DNA from: an uncultured archaeon
GTDB lineage: Archaea; Thermoproteota; Nitrososphaeria; JACIWG01
Assembly (NCBI GenBank): GCA_938034445.1
Contig: CALHLD010000010.1
Span: 1-64,000, forward strand
Length of the DNA: 64,000 nucleotides
Direction: 5' to 3'
Below are positions 1 to 9,300 of the stretch, in pieces. The notes beneath the pieces are model-generated. The model was not told the origin of the DNA. It saw only the letters and a program-made list of their open reading frames with translations, and made no database searches. The translations under genes and the position numbers were made by a program. Position 1 is the stretch's first letter, and the number at the start of each line of letters is the position of its first letter.

Positions 1-1
1 A

Positions 2-241
2 GTTACAGCACTTGCAATATTGTTTGGAAAAGCCTTTATTGAAATCGCATGCAACTATAATATTCCTCTTGAAGTAAGCTTTGCCTCACTAATTATAGTA
101 ACAATAATTATCACATATATAGCGGTCAAAGTAGACTGGAAGAATGTTGTAGAAGCATACAATAAAAGTATTGGGTTAGGCACAAAAACCCTAATTAATG
201 AGGTCATCAATTCATTTAAACCATATAAAAGTAAAAAATAG
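2..241 (+). CDS. C-terminal end of a membrane protein (partial)
   Basis: The reading frame is open from the first bases of the window and ends at TAA 239-241, so the gene begins outside. About 79 residues are visible. A hydrophobic helix (LIIVTIIITYIAV) is followed by a basic, lysine-rich tail ending in KSKK. This fits the last transmembrane segment and cytoplasmic tail of an integral membrane protein such as a transporter. The family cannot be told from this piece. A TTG at 20 could start a 73-residue protein, but coding continues upstream of it, so I treat it as internal. Confidence 0.55.
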   Translation, partial: VTALAILFGKAFIEIACNYNIPLEVSFASLIIVTIIITYIAVKVDWKNVVEAYNKSIGLGTKTLINEVINSFKPYKSKK

Positions 242-310
242 TGCATATAGCCTCGCTAGCAACTATCAAATTGATAAAAAATAGGAGTACAATTCGCCGA
301 AGTTTAGGAT

Positions 311-483
311 CCTAGACCACTTAATGAGTTTATCAAGAAGGAGATCATTGAAGCTTTAGGGATGAGCAAACTTATATCCTACAAGCATTTAAGGATGCGG
401 AGGAGTTTGGCTTAGTTATTATATCGAGGAGGATCGGTTAGGATATAAAAACAGGTTACAGTAGAGCTGGCAAAGTAGGTTAA
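311..483 (+). pseudogene. Remnant of a winged-helix-like DNA-binding gene
   Basis: No intact gene is present. Two frames read in succession give a pattern like an ArsR-type winged helix. One frame gives KKEIIEALGMSKLISYKHL. The shifted frame gives AEEFGLVIISRRIG, then after a stop TGYSRAGKVG. A frameshift and a stop would be needed to join them. The stretch lies in a gene-poor region with other decayed genes. The assignment rests on pattern recognition only. Confidence 0.25.
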
Positions 484-570
484 CTTTTCCACATACTTAA
501 AGTTGAAATTCGTTAATATAGCTTAAAGAGGACGTTTTAAACTGTAATATAGCATAGAGCGCTTTACTGG

Positions 571-669
571 ATGACTTGGCTTATACAGCCTGAAGGGAAG
601 CCTATAAGGATGGAAAAGCATTCAAGCATACTTCCAAAGATTTATTCATTTTTAACTAAACCAAAGTAA
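571..669 (+). other. Short ORF, possible gene remnant
   Basis: An ATG at 571 opens 32 codons ending at TAA 667-669. The peptide contains KPIRMEKHSSILPKIYSFL, which reads like the tail of a larger protein. No ribosome binding site stands out. It sits between two decayed stretches. It may be a leftover of a lost gene, but no family is recognised and chance is possible. Confidence 0.15.
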
Positions 670-686
670 ATGACTCATGGATTTCT

Positions 687-1308
687 TTATGGAATAACGT
701 TTTCGAAATGTATTGATAAGCTATCACATAATTCTACTTTAAACCAACCCTCAAATTTAGTCCTTTCTCTTGCAAAAACATAAAGTCCAATATTATTTTT
801 CAGTTTTGATATCATCTTTCTAAAGATCAGTTCAGCGAGTTCATCAAACTCCATAATGGACAATCCACCAGTTATACTCATCGATAAGTTTAGCTAAGGT
901 TTTTTTGAACTCTTTACAAATTCCATCTATAATTTCCTTTTCGCTACACCCTCTCTTTGTTGCTTCTTCTTTTAACGCCTCTCCTACTTCTCTCTTAACC
1001 TGCTTTAGGAACTCTAGATAACCCACGTCACTTTCTTCGACTTTATATTTTTTCCTTATATCGTTATCCTACATTACGAAGAGTTCTGGATTAAGCAAAT
1101 TTAAAATCTTAGAGATTACTGTAGAGCAAATCTTAGAGCTACTCTTAGAGCCTTATAACCCTATTATGTGAAAGTCATAGGATTGATTGGACCATAACCT
1201 TTACCTATATTCAACCCTAACTTCATGGCTAAAGTTACGAAACTTTTGGCGGATTCAACCGCCTTAGGTATTGCTTGCTTTATTTCTATAAAATTTTTTG
1301 AATGAACT
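687..1308 (-). pseudogene. Decayed gene of unknown function (frameshift and stop)
   Basis: On the minus strand three coding-like blocks follow one another. The first (about 1308-1164) reads IKQAIPKAVESAKSFVTLAM and ends at a stop. The second (about 1110-844) reads NLLNPELF, an in-frame TAG at 1071-1069, then IRKKYKVEESDVGYLEFLKQ and a charged helix. It ends just after YNWWIVHYGV. The third (881-687) is in another frame and reads FDELAELIFRKMISKLKNN. The last two overlap by 38 bases, as expected for one gene with a frameshift near 860. No intact start or family is recognisable. Confidence 0.4.
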
Positions 1309-1419
1309 TATGCGCAAACACCACTGCCAACTTTAAAAAAGTCAGTGTTATTAACTATTTAAAGCTTTCAAGAAAAGGTTATATTGGCCCAAAAATAAAT
1401 CTTTTATAAGGATGTCACT

Positions 1420-2538
1420 ATGAAATATCAAGACATAATCGAATTAAAGAAACGCATGGAATTTAAAATGACAGAGCCTGAGACATTAGTCAAATTAGTC
1501 AAAGATGCACAAAACAAAGGGGAAAAGATGCAAAAAGATATGGAAAGATTGAGAAATATGGCTTCTAAGCTTACAAAACTTTTCCAGGACAAGGGTCTAA
1601 TTTTTACAGAATCTGTACTTAAAACCATACAGTTAAAACATAAATGTGCTGTTGGAATTGACGGAAGTTTTCAACTTATTGGCGGTGCTGGAGGAAAATG
1701 GTATGCCCCCATTAGTGTGGCTAGAATAATCTTTGAGGAGGGGTTCGGGACTCAACCTAGTGTAGACATCTTTTGGGCTAGTATAGAGGAAATAGAAGAG
1801 TTAGAGAATTATGAACCGAATAGAGTCGCGTCTGTTATGATGCTAAGTGGAGAAACGAAAGCGATCCTTAACTGGGGAACTTTAAACAAAGAGGCTTACG
1901 TTTTTATCGACGGGCCAATTGTTGATCCACCCATAGTAAGTTATGGAGGAAAAGAATACATTAAAGATAGGTGTGAAGGGATAAAGAAATGCATAGAAAA
2001 ATCTATTGCTATAGGATGTGTTAAAAGGTTTCGTGATAAGTTCTATATCGAGTATCTGAAAAACCTAATTTCTGAGGAATCAGAAAAAGAATATCTAAAC
2101 CACTTTCCAAGTGATCAACACCTTATAGCTTATGTTTTTGCTCAGGTGCGCTCTCAAGGCTATTACGGACCTCTATTCACCAAATGGATAGACATAAGCG
2201 CTTCAAATCCTGTGTACGAGTTATATAAGACTGAAGGGGTATATGTTGTCAGTTTATTCTTCCAAAAAGAAGTTAGATCCCAAATTTTGCGATTAGATGT
2301 GCCTTTCTTAGAGCCACCAACTGAAAATGCAGAGAAAATTGGTAATGAAATAGCTCATATAGTTAAGGCAGTAAATGAATGGACTTATCCCGGACAGGAC
2401 TTTCCTCTTCCAGTGCTTTTAGCTCACAATAAATGTAACATCCGCGAAGGATGTGCTGAGGTTCTCTATGAAGAAATAATGACAAGAAGTCGAACAACAG
2501 ATCCTCGTAACCAAACTATACTAACTTGGATAAGGTAA
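1420..2538 (+). CDS. NurA-domain nuclease (HerA partner)
   Basis: Predicted 5'-3' nuclease of the NurA family, which normally works with the HerA translocase in DNA end processing and in several antiphage systems. The NurA signatures are visible: AVGIDGSFQ (residues 77-85, metal-binding Asp81), AYVFIDGPI (159-167, Asp164) and a C-terminal PLPVLLAHNK segment like the family's closing motif. A charged helical region of about 70 residues precedes the domain. At 372 residues it is within the family range. The start is ATG with AAGGATG just upstream. It is the first gene of a five-gene operon; the HerA-like gene begins 6 bases downstream, which supports a nuclease-translocase complex. The link to DNA modification further down the operon is inference. 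Confidence 0.82.
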   Translation: MKYQDIIELKKRMEFKMTEPETLVKLVKDAQNKGEKMQKDMERLRNMASKLTKLFQDKGLIFTESVLKTIQLKHKCAVGIDGSFQLIGGAGGKWYAPISVARIIFEEGFGTQPSVDIFWASIEEIEELENYEPNRVASVMMLSGETKAILNWGTLNKEAYVFIDGPIVDPPIVSYGGKEYIKDRCEGIKKCIEKSIAIGCVKRFRDKFYIEYLKNLISEESEKEYLNHFPSDQHLIAYVFAQVRSQGYYGPLFTKWIDISASNPVYELYKTEGVYVVSLFFQKEVRSQILRLDVPFLEPPTENAEKIGNEIAHIVKAVNEWTYPGQDFPLPVLLAHNKCNIREGCAEVLYEEIMTRSRTTDPRNQTILTWIR

Positions 2539-2544
2539 TGTTTT

Positions 2545-4233
2545 ATGGTTGAAGAAAAAGAGTATGTTGGTGTAATATTAAGCGGAAGTACCACTACAGA
2601 AGCAGTATGTCAACTTCTAGAATCTGCTGAAAGGGGTGGTATAAAGGAAGGAATGTTACTTCTAGTTGAAAGTGGAGAAAGAAAAATCTTAGCAAGAGTA
2701 GCACAAATCATACCCTATAACGATTTTTACACAGAAGGTGATCCTTGGAGCGAAGCAAGGAGGAAAAATCTTCCTATACCAGAAGAGGTGGCAAGACGTT
2801 ATGAAGTTTGTAAACTTGACCTATTAATAGAAGTTCCGAGAGCAGAGATAAGGAATCCTCCACAACCAGGTGATTATGTCTTAAAGATAGACCCGAAAAT
2901 TCACGAAAAAGACATATTTGGTGTTTCCCAGAAAGACCTTAAACATGTTTGGTTTGGCTCTCTGATAGGCTATAAAGATGCACCTATACCTCTTTATATC
3001 GAAAACATTCCAATGCATATGGCAATCTTCGGCGTGACTGGAAGTGGAAAGTCTTTTACTGCAGGCGCGCTTATTGAAAAGCTTGCTGATATTCCTGTAA
3101 AAGAGAATGGTAATGCATCATATCCCATGATCATTATCGACGCTCATGGGGATTATGCTGATTATGTGAGTTATGTAGCCGAGGGAGGAAAACTCGGACA
3201 AATCGGATGGATAAAGAGATATGTTTTTCCAAAAGCTTATGTTCGAACTGATTTTCGACGTTTAGGCAAATTTATTCAACCTATAGGCATAAACTTAGAT
3301 TTAATATCTCAAAGGGAGCTGGCTGAGATTATAGTATTGTTTTATAAAGGGACAACTGAAGGTGCCGAACTGCAAATAGATGCAATCGATAATCTTTTTG
3401 ACAGAATGAAAGCCACTGGCTATGATAAGATACAAGAGATGTTCAGACCTGACCGCTACTTTGAAGATTTGTTAAAGATGTTGGAGCGATTTGCAAAGGA
3501 GACAGATATGCATTCTGCTACGAAAGGGGCAATAAGACGAGCATTAATTAACTTTGTAGTTATCGAAAAAGAGCATAAATTATTATCAACTAAGTCAGAC
3601 TTACAAGATGCAGAAGTTAGAAATGGCATAATCGAACAAGTGAAGTTTGTTGAAGAGATTACAAGAGACGGGGGTATTGCAATTTTTGATTTTTCAGCTG
3701 ATGCGGCTCCCGGTGTGGATCTTAAAACAAAACAATTCGTGATGACTTATTTGGCTTCGCTGTTATTTGAGCAATTTACTAGCTATAAAATAAAAAGGGA
3801 AGACAGATATCTTTTGTTCATTATTGAGGAAGCTCAAAACTTCTGTCCAGATAAAACATACCCTGTGAGCTCTAGCCTCGCACATACCAAACTATCAGCT
3901 ATAGCAACCCAAGGTAGAAAGTTTGGTCTATCCTTATGCTTAATATCTCAAAGGCCATCCTTTGTTGATAGGATAGTTCTATCGATGTGCAATAGTCTCT
4001 TCATACATAGAGTGTCACCAGAAGATGTTAGTTTTGTCAGAAGTATTAGTGGTGGTCTACCATCCTCACTCGTCCCAAAACTTACTACTATGAATCAAGG
4101 TGATCTAATCTTAACTGGTCAGATGAATACTGTACCCTTTCCATTAGTAATTCATGTAGCTGGGCGTCAAGTTAAGCATACAGTTGGAGAGATAAAAGTT
4201 TGTGAGAACCTTGCCAAATTAAGAGGGATTTGA
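2545..4233 (+). CDS. HerA-like hexameric DNA translocase
   Basis: FtsK/HerA-type ATPase expected to pump double-stranded DNA and to feed the NurA nuclease. The N-terminal 150 residues look like the HAS-barrel, with a DPWSEARRKNLPIP segment. Walker A is GVTGSGKS (163-170) and Walker B is YLLFIIEEAQNF (about 422-433), where the second Glu is the usual catalytic residue. ATQGRKFGLSLCLISQRPS is a typical HerA sensor/arginine-finger region. The length of 562 residues is normal. It lies 6 bases after the NurA gene and one base before the giant ATPase gene, so all three are surely co-transcribed. Housekeeping HerA-NurA loci usually also carry Mre11-Rad50; none is seen here, which points to a specialised accessory copy. 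Confidence 0.88.
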   Translation: MVEEKEYVGVILSGSTTTEAVCQLLESAERGGIKEGMLLLVESGERKILARVAQIIPYNDFYTEGDPWSEARRKNLPIPEEVARRYEVCKLDLLIEVPRAEIRNPPQPGDYVLKIDPKIHEKDIFGVSQKDLKHVWFGSLIGYKDAPIPLYIENIPMHMAIFGVTGSGKSFTAGALIEKLADIPVKENGNASYPMIIIDAHGDYADYVSYVAEGGKLGQIGWIKRYVFPKAYVRTDFRRLGKFIQPIGINLDLISQRELAEIIVLFYKGTTEGAELQIDAIDNLFDRMKATGYDKIQEMFRPDRYFEDLLKMLERFAKETDMHSATKGAIRRALINFVVIEKEHKLLSTKSDLQDAEVRNGIIEQVKFVEEITRDGGIAIFDFSADAAPGVDLKTKQFVMTYLASLLFEQFTSYKIKREDRYLLFIIEEAQNFCPDKTYPVSSSLAHTKLSAIATQGRKFGLSLCLISQRPSFVDRIVLSMCNSLFIHRVSPEDVSFVRSISGGLPSSLVPKLTTMNQGDLILTGQMNTVPFPLVIHVAGRQVKHTVGEIKVCENLAKLRGI

Positions 4234-4237
4234 TTTG

Positions 4238-7200
4238 ATGAATTCAACAAAAATTTTTGATAGGTTACCAAGTGATGCAGGAGTAACCTTCGAAGGCTTT
4301 GAAGAAATTAGGATAAAAAGTAGAGAATCTGTCAGAAACAAGTTAGAAGAGTTCATGGAATACTGTAAGAATGCGAAAAAGCCAGCGATACGTGTTATAT
4401 TAGGGGAATGGGGTGAAGGAAAGACCGATGCATACAGAAGATATGTACAGCAAAAATCCCAAGCAGAGGGAAATTATGCCTTTTTTGTATCTGCTTCAAC
4501 CCTATCTAATGGTTATGAAGTTCCTAATATAAGAAAGCTTTTAGAAACAACATCTCTTTCAGCGGTTAGATTCTTAGTAGTCTTGTTTAGTTGTGTAAGG
4601 GAAGAATCAAAAGAAACCAAGATCCCTGGAGTAGAAAAGTACAAAGATTCTTATGCGTATTTAAATGATGTTTTAGCAAATTTAGTTGGTGAAAAGAAGA
4701 CACGAAGAATATTTATTTTCATAGACGAATTTGAGGAACTCCTCCTTAATCCACCAAGACTTAACGATATCATCTCAGGTATAAAAGAGACTATAAATGG
4801 TAGATTTACTTCAATAGACGAAAACGGTGAATATGCGGGATGTACTCATCTTATAATAGCAGCTACTCCAGATGCTTTTTATCGACTTCAGGTAGATGAG
4901 GAAACATCATTAATTTTTGGAGGCCTAGGGAGAAGAGCTGCAGTTATAGATTTACCACAAATACGTAAACAAGAAGGAATGGAGTTTCTTTATGCCCTTC
5001 TCAAGTACTCATATAAAAATAATTTACCTCAACCGCTACCATTTGATAACCTTGGGATATTTCACGCCCTATTTCGGATAACTCAAGGTAACCCTGGCAA
5101 TTTGGTTAGTTTGTTCACACGTCTAATGAATAGCGCGAGAATAGATCATAATCAAATCAAGATTATAGACGGCGAACATCTACTGAAATTTTTAGAGAGA
5201 GAGCAAGTTTTCGTATATGGCGGAACCACAGCATGTTTGGAGACGGAGGCATTCTTTCGAATTCTTAAGGTCGTTGAAGAACAAAGAGTGAAAGAAATTG
5301 GGCAAAAATGTGGAGTTCTGTTAAAGACCCTCTGCGGTGAACTGAAACCATTTTCTACTGAAGAACTAGAAAGCAGATTTGGACGTGATGATATTAAGAA
5401 CCTCATTAGCATAATAAATAACGATTTGAAAAGTAGAGAAGGTATAGAAAGAGCAATACTTAAGGTCAGTCCTTTACGTGAAGGGAAATCATTTCAGGAT
5501 ATTCTTGAGGTTTTCAAAGAATACATAACAATGGAAAGAGGTAGAAAGTACATTAAAATAGATAATTATTCCGAACCACTTGAGGACTTTGAAGATAGGA
5601 TTACTTGGTTTTCAATTAACGGGGACAAGATAATACCTCAAATCTATCTTCCTTCTGAGAAATACAGCTTAATGTCCTTCTTAGAAGGAATAACCTCAGA
5701 GAGGGCTTTAGATATAGAGCGTCTCGTTAATAGAAAATTATGTAAAGACGAATATTATTACCTCGCAAGCGATGAGTTACTCTCTCAAATATTTCCTACA
5801 CCTGTACCAAGGGAGCTTGAATTCATCAAAAATAGAGAATTGAGAATGAAGCTTTGGAGAGAAGTCACAAGAAATTTGGCTGAACAATATGAGATATACA
5901 TGCCGACAGCCTTTATGAACTTACTTGAAATGTCAAAACTGTTTGAGTTAAGAGAGATAGAAAGGCGTGTGTTAAAATCTCCTGCTAGATTTGCTGAACT
6001 TATAATTGATGGAATAAAGGTGAACAGCTTATTCTATTCCATAAACGGTGATGTTAAGGGTTCGGACGTCGAAGAATTAAACCGTTTGATAAGAGGGACA
6101 AAACCACCAATCCACTGTGTAGTACTGCTCTATACAGGAGAAATGACTCAAGAGGCAGAAGACAAAATCATAAACAAAGAACTTGGAAAAGAAGGTGAAA
6201 ACATCATTTTAGACATACATCTACATCCGACCTTAGCCAAACGAATTATTAGTATACACAAGGCAAGCTTTCAACAAGAGGAGTTAAACGAAAGTTTGTT
6301 CCTGTCTGCGATCAAAAAAATTGTTACTCAAGAACTTGATTTTCAAAATAAGGTGAAAGATTGGCTTAATTCACAAGAAAAGAAAGGAGTTGTGATCATA
6401 GACTTATCTATTGAAGCTACTTCAAATCTTAGGGAGTTTGCTGACGCTCTTAAGTTTTATATTAACTTTATGGGGGAGGAACATACAGCCCGAGAAATAT
6501 TCAATAAAAACAGAAATGAGTTACTCAGGTTTATCAAGTACGAGGCTAAAAAAATCAGTATAATCCCCGATATAGAGCTTCCAAAGTTCATAAGATTATC
6601 AGAAGACCTTAAGAATAATGGTTTTTTATCATCATCAAAAGATAGATATCTACTACAGTTTCATCCTGTAGAAAAAAGGATACTTGCTATTCTCAAAAAA
6701 GAAACTGAGCTCTTAGAAAGCGACCTTGCAAATTACTTCATTGTTAAAAGTCCAAGGTTCTTAAAGGATGTTTTCCTACCAACTTTAGAATATAAAGGTC
6801 TCATAAAACGTAAAGGAAACAGTTACCTACTTAATGATAAAAGACAATTGTTTGCTGAGGTTAAGCTTGAATTTCAAAAATTTAAACAATTATCAGAAAT
6901 GGAGAAATATCATGACTATGGCTACGTCTTCATGACCAAGGAGAGAGATTACCGTTTTATTACACTCAGGGAATTCGAGACCTTGGTAGAAAACCTTTAC
7001 CAGAAGACACAAGAAATGGTTGGACTTAATGATGAGGTAGCACTTCAAAAATTATCATTATTGAAGCGATTATTACAACATTTCATGGAAGAATTTTTAC
7101 CTCTCTTTAATGGCGCTAGCAGTAAAGCTGAGGATGTAATAATAGACGTCCGTAGACTTCATTCTAATCTTAAAGAGAGCCTAGACCAGGTTAGAGTTGA

Positions 7201-8464
7201 ATGTGATAAGTGGCTTAAGCTAAAATTCAGCGTTGAGAACATAAGTGAATATAGAGATGTAAAGAGGATATCGGAAAGTGTAGAAGAGTACATAAAGTAC
7301 GGGTATGATGAGGTAATGAAGGTTGTTAATGAGGAGTTCGTAAAAAGTGATGATGCGCTAAACGCCTTCTTCTTCAGGAAGAGTGATGAAGAAGCCTTCT
7401 ATTTTAATCCAAAACTTTACCTAATATCCACACGTAAATCCCAACTTGATCAAATTTTTACAAGGATAGATAAAATTGTTAAAGAAGAATTAAATAATAA
7501 ATTTCGAACTCTTGATCAAAGACAGGATCAAGTCGAGCTTAAAATAAGGGAAAAAGTAGTTCCTGAGAAGAATAGAGTTTCTAACCTGCTTCTGGGAATA
7601 TTGGAGAAATTGGTGAAGAATATACTTCCTGATTTACAGCCAGCAATTTTTGAAACGATAAGCTTAACAGATATAAGAGAGTATGTTCTCCGCGAGATAC
7701 CGTCGATAAATTCGAACTTAGACACTATATCGAGTTGCTTAACTTTTTTTGATAAAGTAGTTGCAAGTGAAAGTTCATTCCTAGCCGTGCTTGAAGAAAG
7801 CAAGAAACTAAGTGAGCACATACTCTTTATTTTTGACGTCAAAGAATACGACGTCATAGCTAAAAATTTTAACTCCATATTAAACAGCGTAGAAAGTGAA
7901 GAATATAACAAGATCTCAGGAGACCTCACCCTCCAAGACGCTCAAACTTTATCACAAAAAATGGAAAATCTAAAACAAATGTTTGATGAACTTACAAAAC
8001 AAGTAAAAGACGAGAAATCATCAATAGACAAGGCATGGTCTAAATATTCAAGAGATTCAATCGAATATCTCGATAACACCGAATATATCCTTAGGTTGTT
8101 AGAAAAACGTTATGGGATTAATATTGGAGAAGTTGTAACTGAGTTAAGGAAGATACGAGAAAGTATTAGTGTGGGACAAATTCTAAATCTTAAACTAAGA
8201 CTTAGCGAAATTGAGCACATGAAAACTCAACTCCGTCAGTATTTTTATGAAGTTATAAAACCAGTATTGAAGGAAAAAGAGCTTCAGCTTTTGGAACTAC
8301 TTGTCAAAAAAACAAGGTTAGAGGGGAAAGAATGGTGGTCTAATCAAGAGCTTTATCAAATTGCCAAAAACGAACTTGGCATCCAATCAGAGGAGACCGA
8401 AGAAATACTTCAGAAACTTATTGAACAAGGGCTTTTTAGACGAGGGGTATCTCTATCCTTCTGA
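4238..8464 (+). CDS. Giant P-loop ATPase with winged-helix and coiled-coil regions
   Basis: A protein of about 1,408 residues whose family I cannot name. Walker A is GEWGEGKT (near residues 56-63) and Walker B is RIFIFIDEFEELL (near 158-169), followed by an AAA-like sensor region (LIIAATPDAFYRL). A winged-helix-like stretch lies near residues 810-860 (EKRILAILKKETELLESDLA). A long charged helical, coiled-coil-like region follows, and a second winged-helix-like stretch closes the protein (LQLLELLVKKTRLEG to the end). The size and architecture recall the large ATPases of BREX (BrxC/PglY) and the ATPases of bacterial dpd clusters, but I see no specific match. ATG 4238 is preferred over TTG 4235 because AGAGGGATTT precedes it. 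It is translationally close to the HerA gene. Confidence 0.75.
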   Translation: MNSTKIFDRLPSDAGVTFEGFEEIRIKSRESVRNKLEEFMEYCKNAKKPAIRVILGEWGEGKTDAYRRYVQQKSQAEGNYAFFVSASTLSNGYEVPNIRKLLETTSLSAVRFLVVLFSCVREESKETKIPGVEKYKDSYAYLNDVLANLVGEKKTRRIFIFIDEFEELLLNPPRLNDIISGIKETINGRFTSIDENGEYAGCTHLIIAATPDAFYRLQVDEETSLIFGGLGRRAAVIDLPQIRKQEGMEFLYALLKYSYKNNLPQPLPFDNLGIFHALFRITQGNPGNLVSLFTRLMNSARIDHNQIKIIDGEHLLKFLEREQVFVYGGTTACLETEAFFRILKVVEEQRVKEIGQKCGVLLKTLCGELKPFSTEELESRFGRDDIKNLISIINNDLKSREGIERAILKVSPLREGKSFQDILEVFKEYITMERGRKYIKIDNYSEPLEDFEDRITWFSINGDKIIPQIYLPSEKYSLMSFLEGITSERALDIERLVNRKLCKDEYYYLASDELLSQIFPTPVPRELEFIKNRELRMKLWREVTRNLAEQYEIYMPTAFMNLLEMSKLFELREIERRVLKSPARFAELIIDGIKVNSLFYSINGDVKGSDVEELNRLIRGTKPPIHCVVLLYTGEMTQEAEDKIINKELGKEGENIILDIHLHPTLAKRIISIHKASFQQEELNESLFLSAIKKIVTQELDFQNKVKDWLNSQEKKGVVIIDLSIEATSNLREFADALKFYINFMGEEHTAREIFNKNRNELLRFIKYEAKKISIIPDIELPKFIRLSEDLKNNGFLSSSKDRYLLQFHPVEKRILAILKKETELLESDLANYFIVKSPRFLKDVFLPTLEYKGLIKRKGNSYLLNDKRQLFAEVKLEFQKFKQLSEMEKYHDYGYVFMTKERDYRFITLREFETLVENLYQKTQEMVGLNDEVALQKLSLLKRLLQHFMEEFLPLFNGASSKAEDVIIDVRRLHSNLKESLDQVRVECDKWLKLKFSVENISEYRDVKRISESVEEYIKYGYDEVMKVVNEEFVKSDDALNAFFFRKSDEEAFYFNPKLYLISTRKSQLDQIFTRIDKIVKEELNNKFRTLDQRQDQVELKIREKVVPEKNRVSNLLLGILEKLVKNILPDLQPAIFETISLTDIREYVLREIPSINSNLDTISSCLTFFDKVVASESSFLAVLEESKKLSEHILFIFDVKEYDVIAKNFNSILNSVESEEYNKISGDLTLQDAQTLSQKMENLKQMFDELTKQVKDEKSSIDKAWSKYSRDSIEYLDNTEYILRLLEKRYGINIGEVVTELRKIRESISVGQILNLKLRLSEIEHMKTQLRQYFYEVIKPVLKEKELQLLELLVKKTRLEGKEWWSNQELYQIAKNELGIQSEETEEILQKLIEQGLFRRGVSLSF

Positions 8465-8490
8465 AGAATTATGGCACTAGTCGATGAACC

Positions 8491-9300
8491 ATGTTGAGTT
8501 TTAGAGCTAAAAGAGGAATTTTATATATGCAGATGCGCAGGGAGCTTTATCAAAAGGTTTCATGTAAGAGAGGCAAAGGTGTAGGGATTAAGTTTTCTCT
8601 TTGCTTTTATAACCCTCATGAAGTTTATGTTGCCTTAACAAAAAATTCTGAGGTTAAAAGATGGTTAAACTTTATATCTAATCACTATCTTCCACCTCGA
8701 GCTAAGGTTCTCTTGATTTATCCTTGCTCAGCGGAAAAACCATATCATAAATCAAGGTCTTATCAACGACTATTTAATACCCTCACAAAGTTAGGAGAAA
8801 TGAGAAAAGAGGTTCACCTGATGACAATTTCTGAACCATTTGGTCTAGTTCCAGAGGAATTTTTTGGGAAAAGGACTCAATGGCATGACTGGGAAAACTC
8901 CTGGTACGATTGTCCTGGACTATTTGAATGGTGGTGTAATAAATACGATCAGCCTTATAGCAGAGAAGAAGTGGACAAATGTATACAAATTTTAGCCTCT
9001 TATGTTGCTCGCTTTTTTCAAAGGGCGAAGTCGAATAACTGCTATTCAAAATTCATCGCTTTTGTCAGAACTTATTCTTCCCACTTAAAGGTAAAAAACG
9101 ACCATACACACAGAAGGATAATCGAGTCAGCTGCAAAGCTTGCCGGTATTCAGATAGACCTGCTTCCACCTAAACATGTTATCGCAAACATAGTATCTGA
9201 AAATGGATGCTTCGCATGGGATATGTATGGGGTTACACATTCAGACGCTCAAAAATATCTACTTAACTATTTGAAGAAAGTGTTGATTAATGAGTTTTGA
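8491..9300 (+). CDS. DUF5591 protein, archaeosine-synthase-like
   Basis: The core motif PCSAEKPYHKSRSYQ (residues 78-92) matches the PCSA-x-KPY-x-x-S signature of the DUF5591 domain in archaeosine synthase ArcS. ArcS changes the 7-cyano group of preQ0 after its insertion into tRNA. Here the domain stands alone (about 230 residues), without the TGT-like or PUA parts of tRNA-acting ArcS. It is followed, with an 11-base overlap, by a DpdA-like transglycosylase. That pairing suggests action on a 7-deazaguanine in DNA, or as a partner in its insertion. The conserved part starts near FYNPHEVY (residue 39), so the true start may be one of the Met codons at residues 13 or 15 rather than ATG 8491. Confidence 0.75.
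   Translation: MLSFRAKRGILYMQMRRELYQKVSCKRGKGVGIKFSLCFYNPHEVYVALTKNSEVKRWLNFISNHYLPPRAKVLLIYPCSAEKPYHKSRSYQRLFNTLTKLGEMRKEVHLMTISEPFGLVPEEFFGKRTQWHDWENSWYDCPGLFEWWCNKYDQPYSREEVDKCIQILASYVARFFQRAKSNNCYSKFIAFVRTYSSHLKVKNDHTHRRIIESAAKLAGIQIDLLPPKHVIANIVSENGCFAWDMYGVTHSDAQKYLLNYLKKVLINEF

Noticed and set aside
1080-1160. Three copies of CTTAGAG that could be a short repeat array
   Set aside because: The copies are only 7 bases, irregularly spaced and within a decayed gene; not a CRISPR or a regular tandem repeat.
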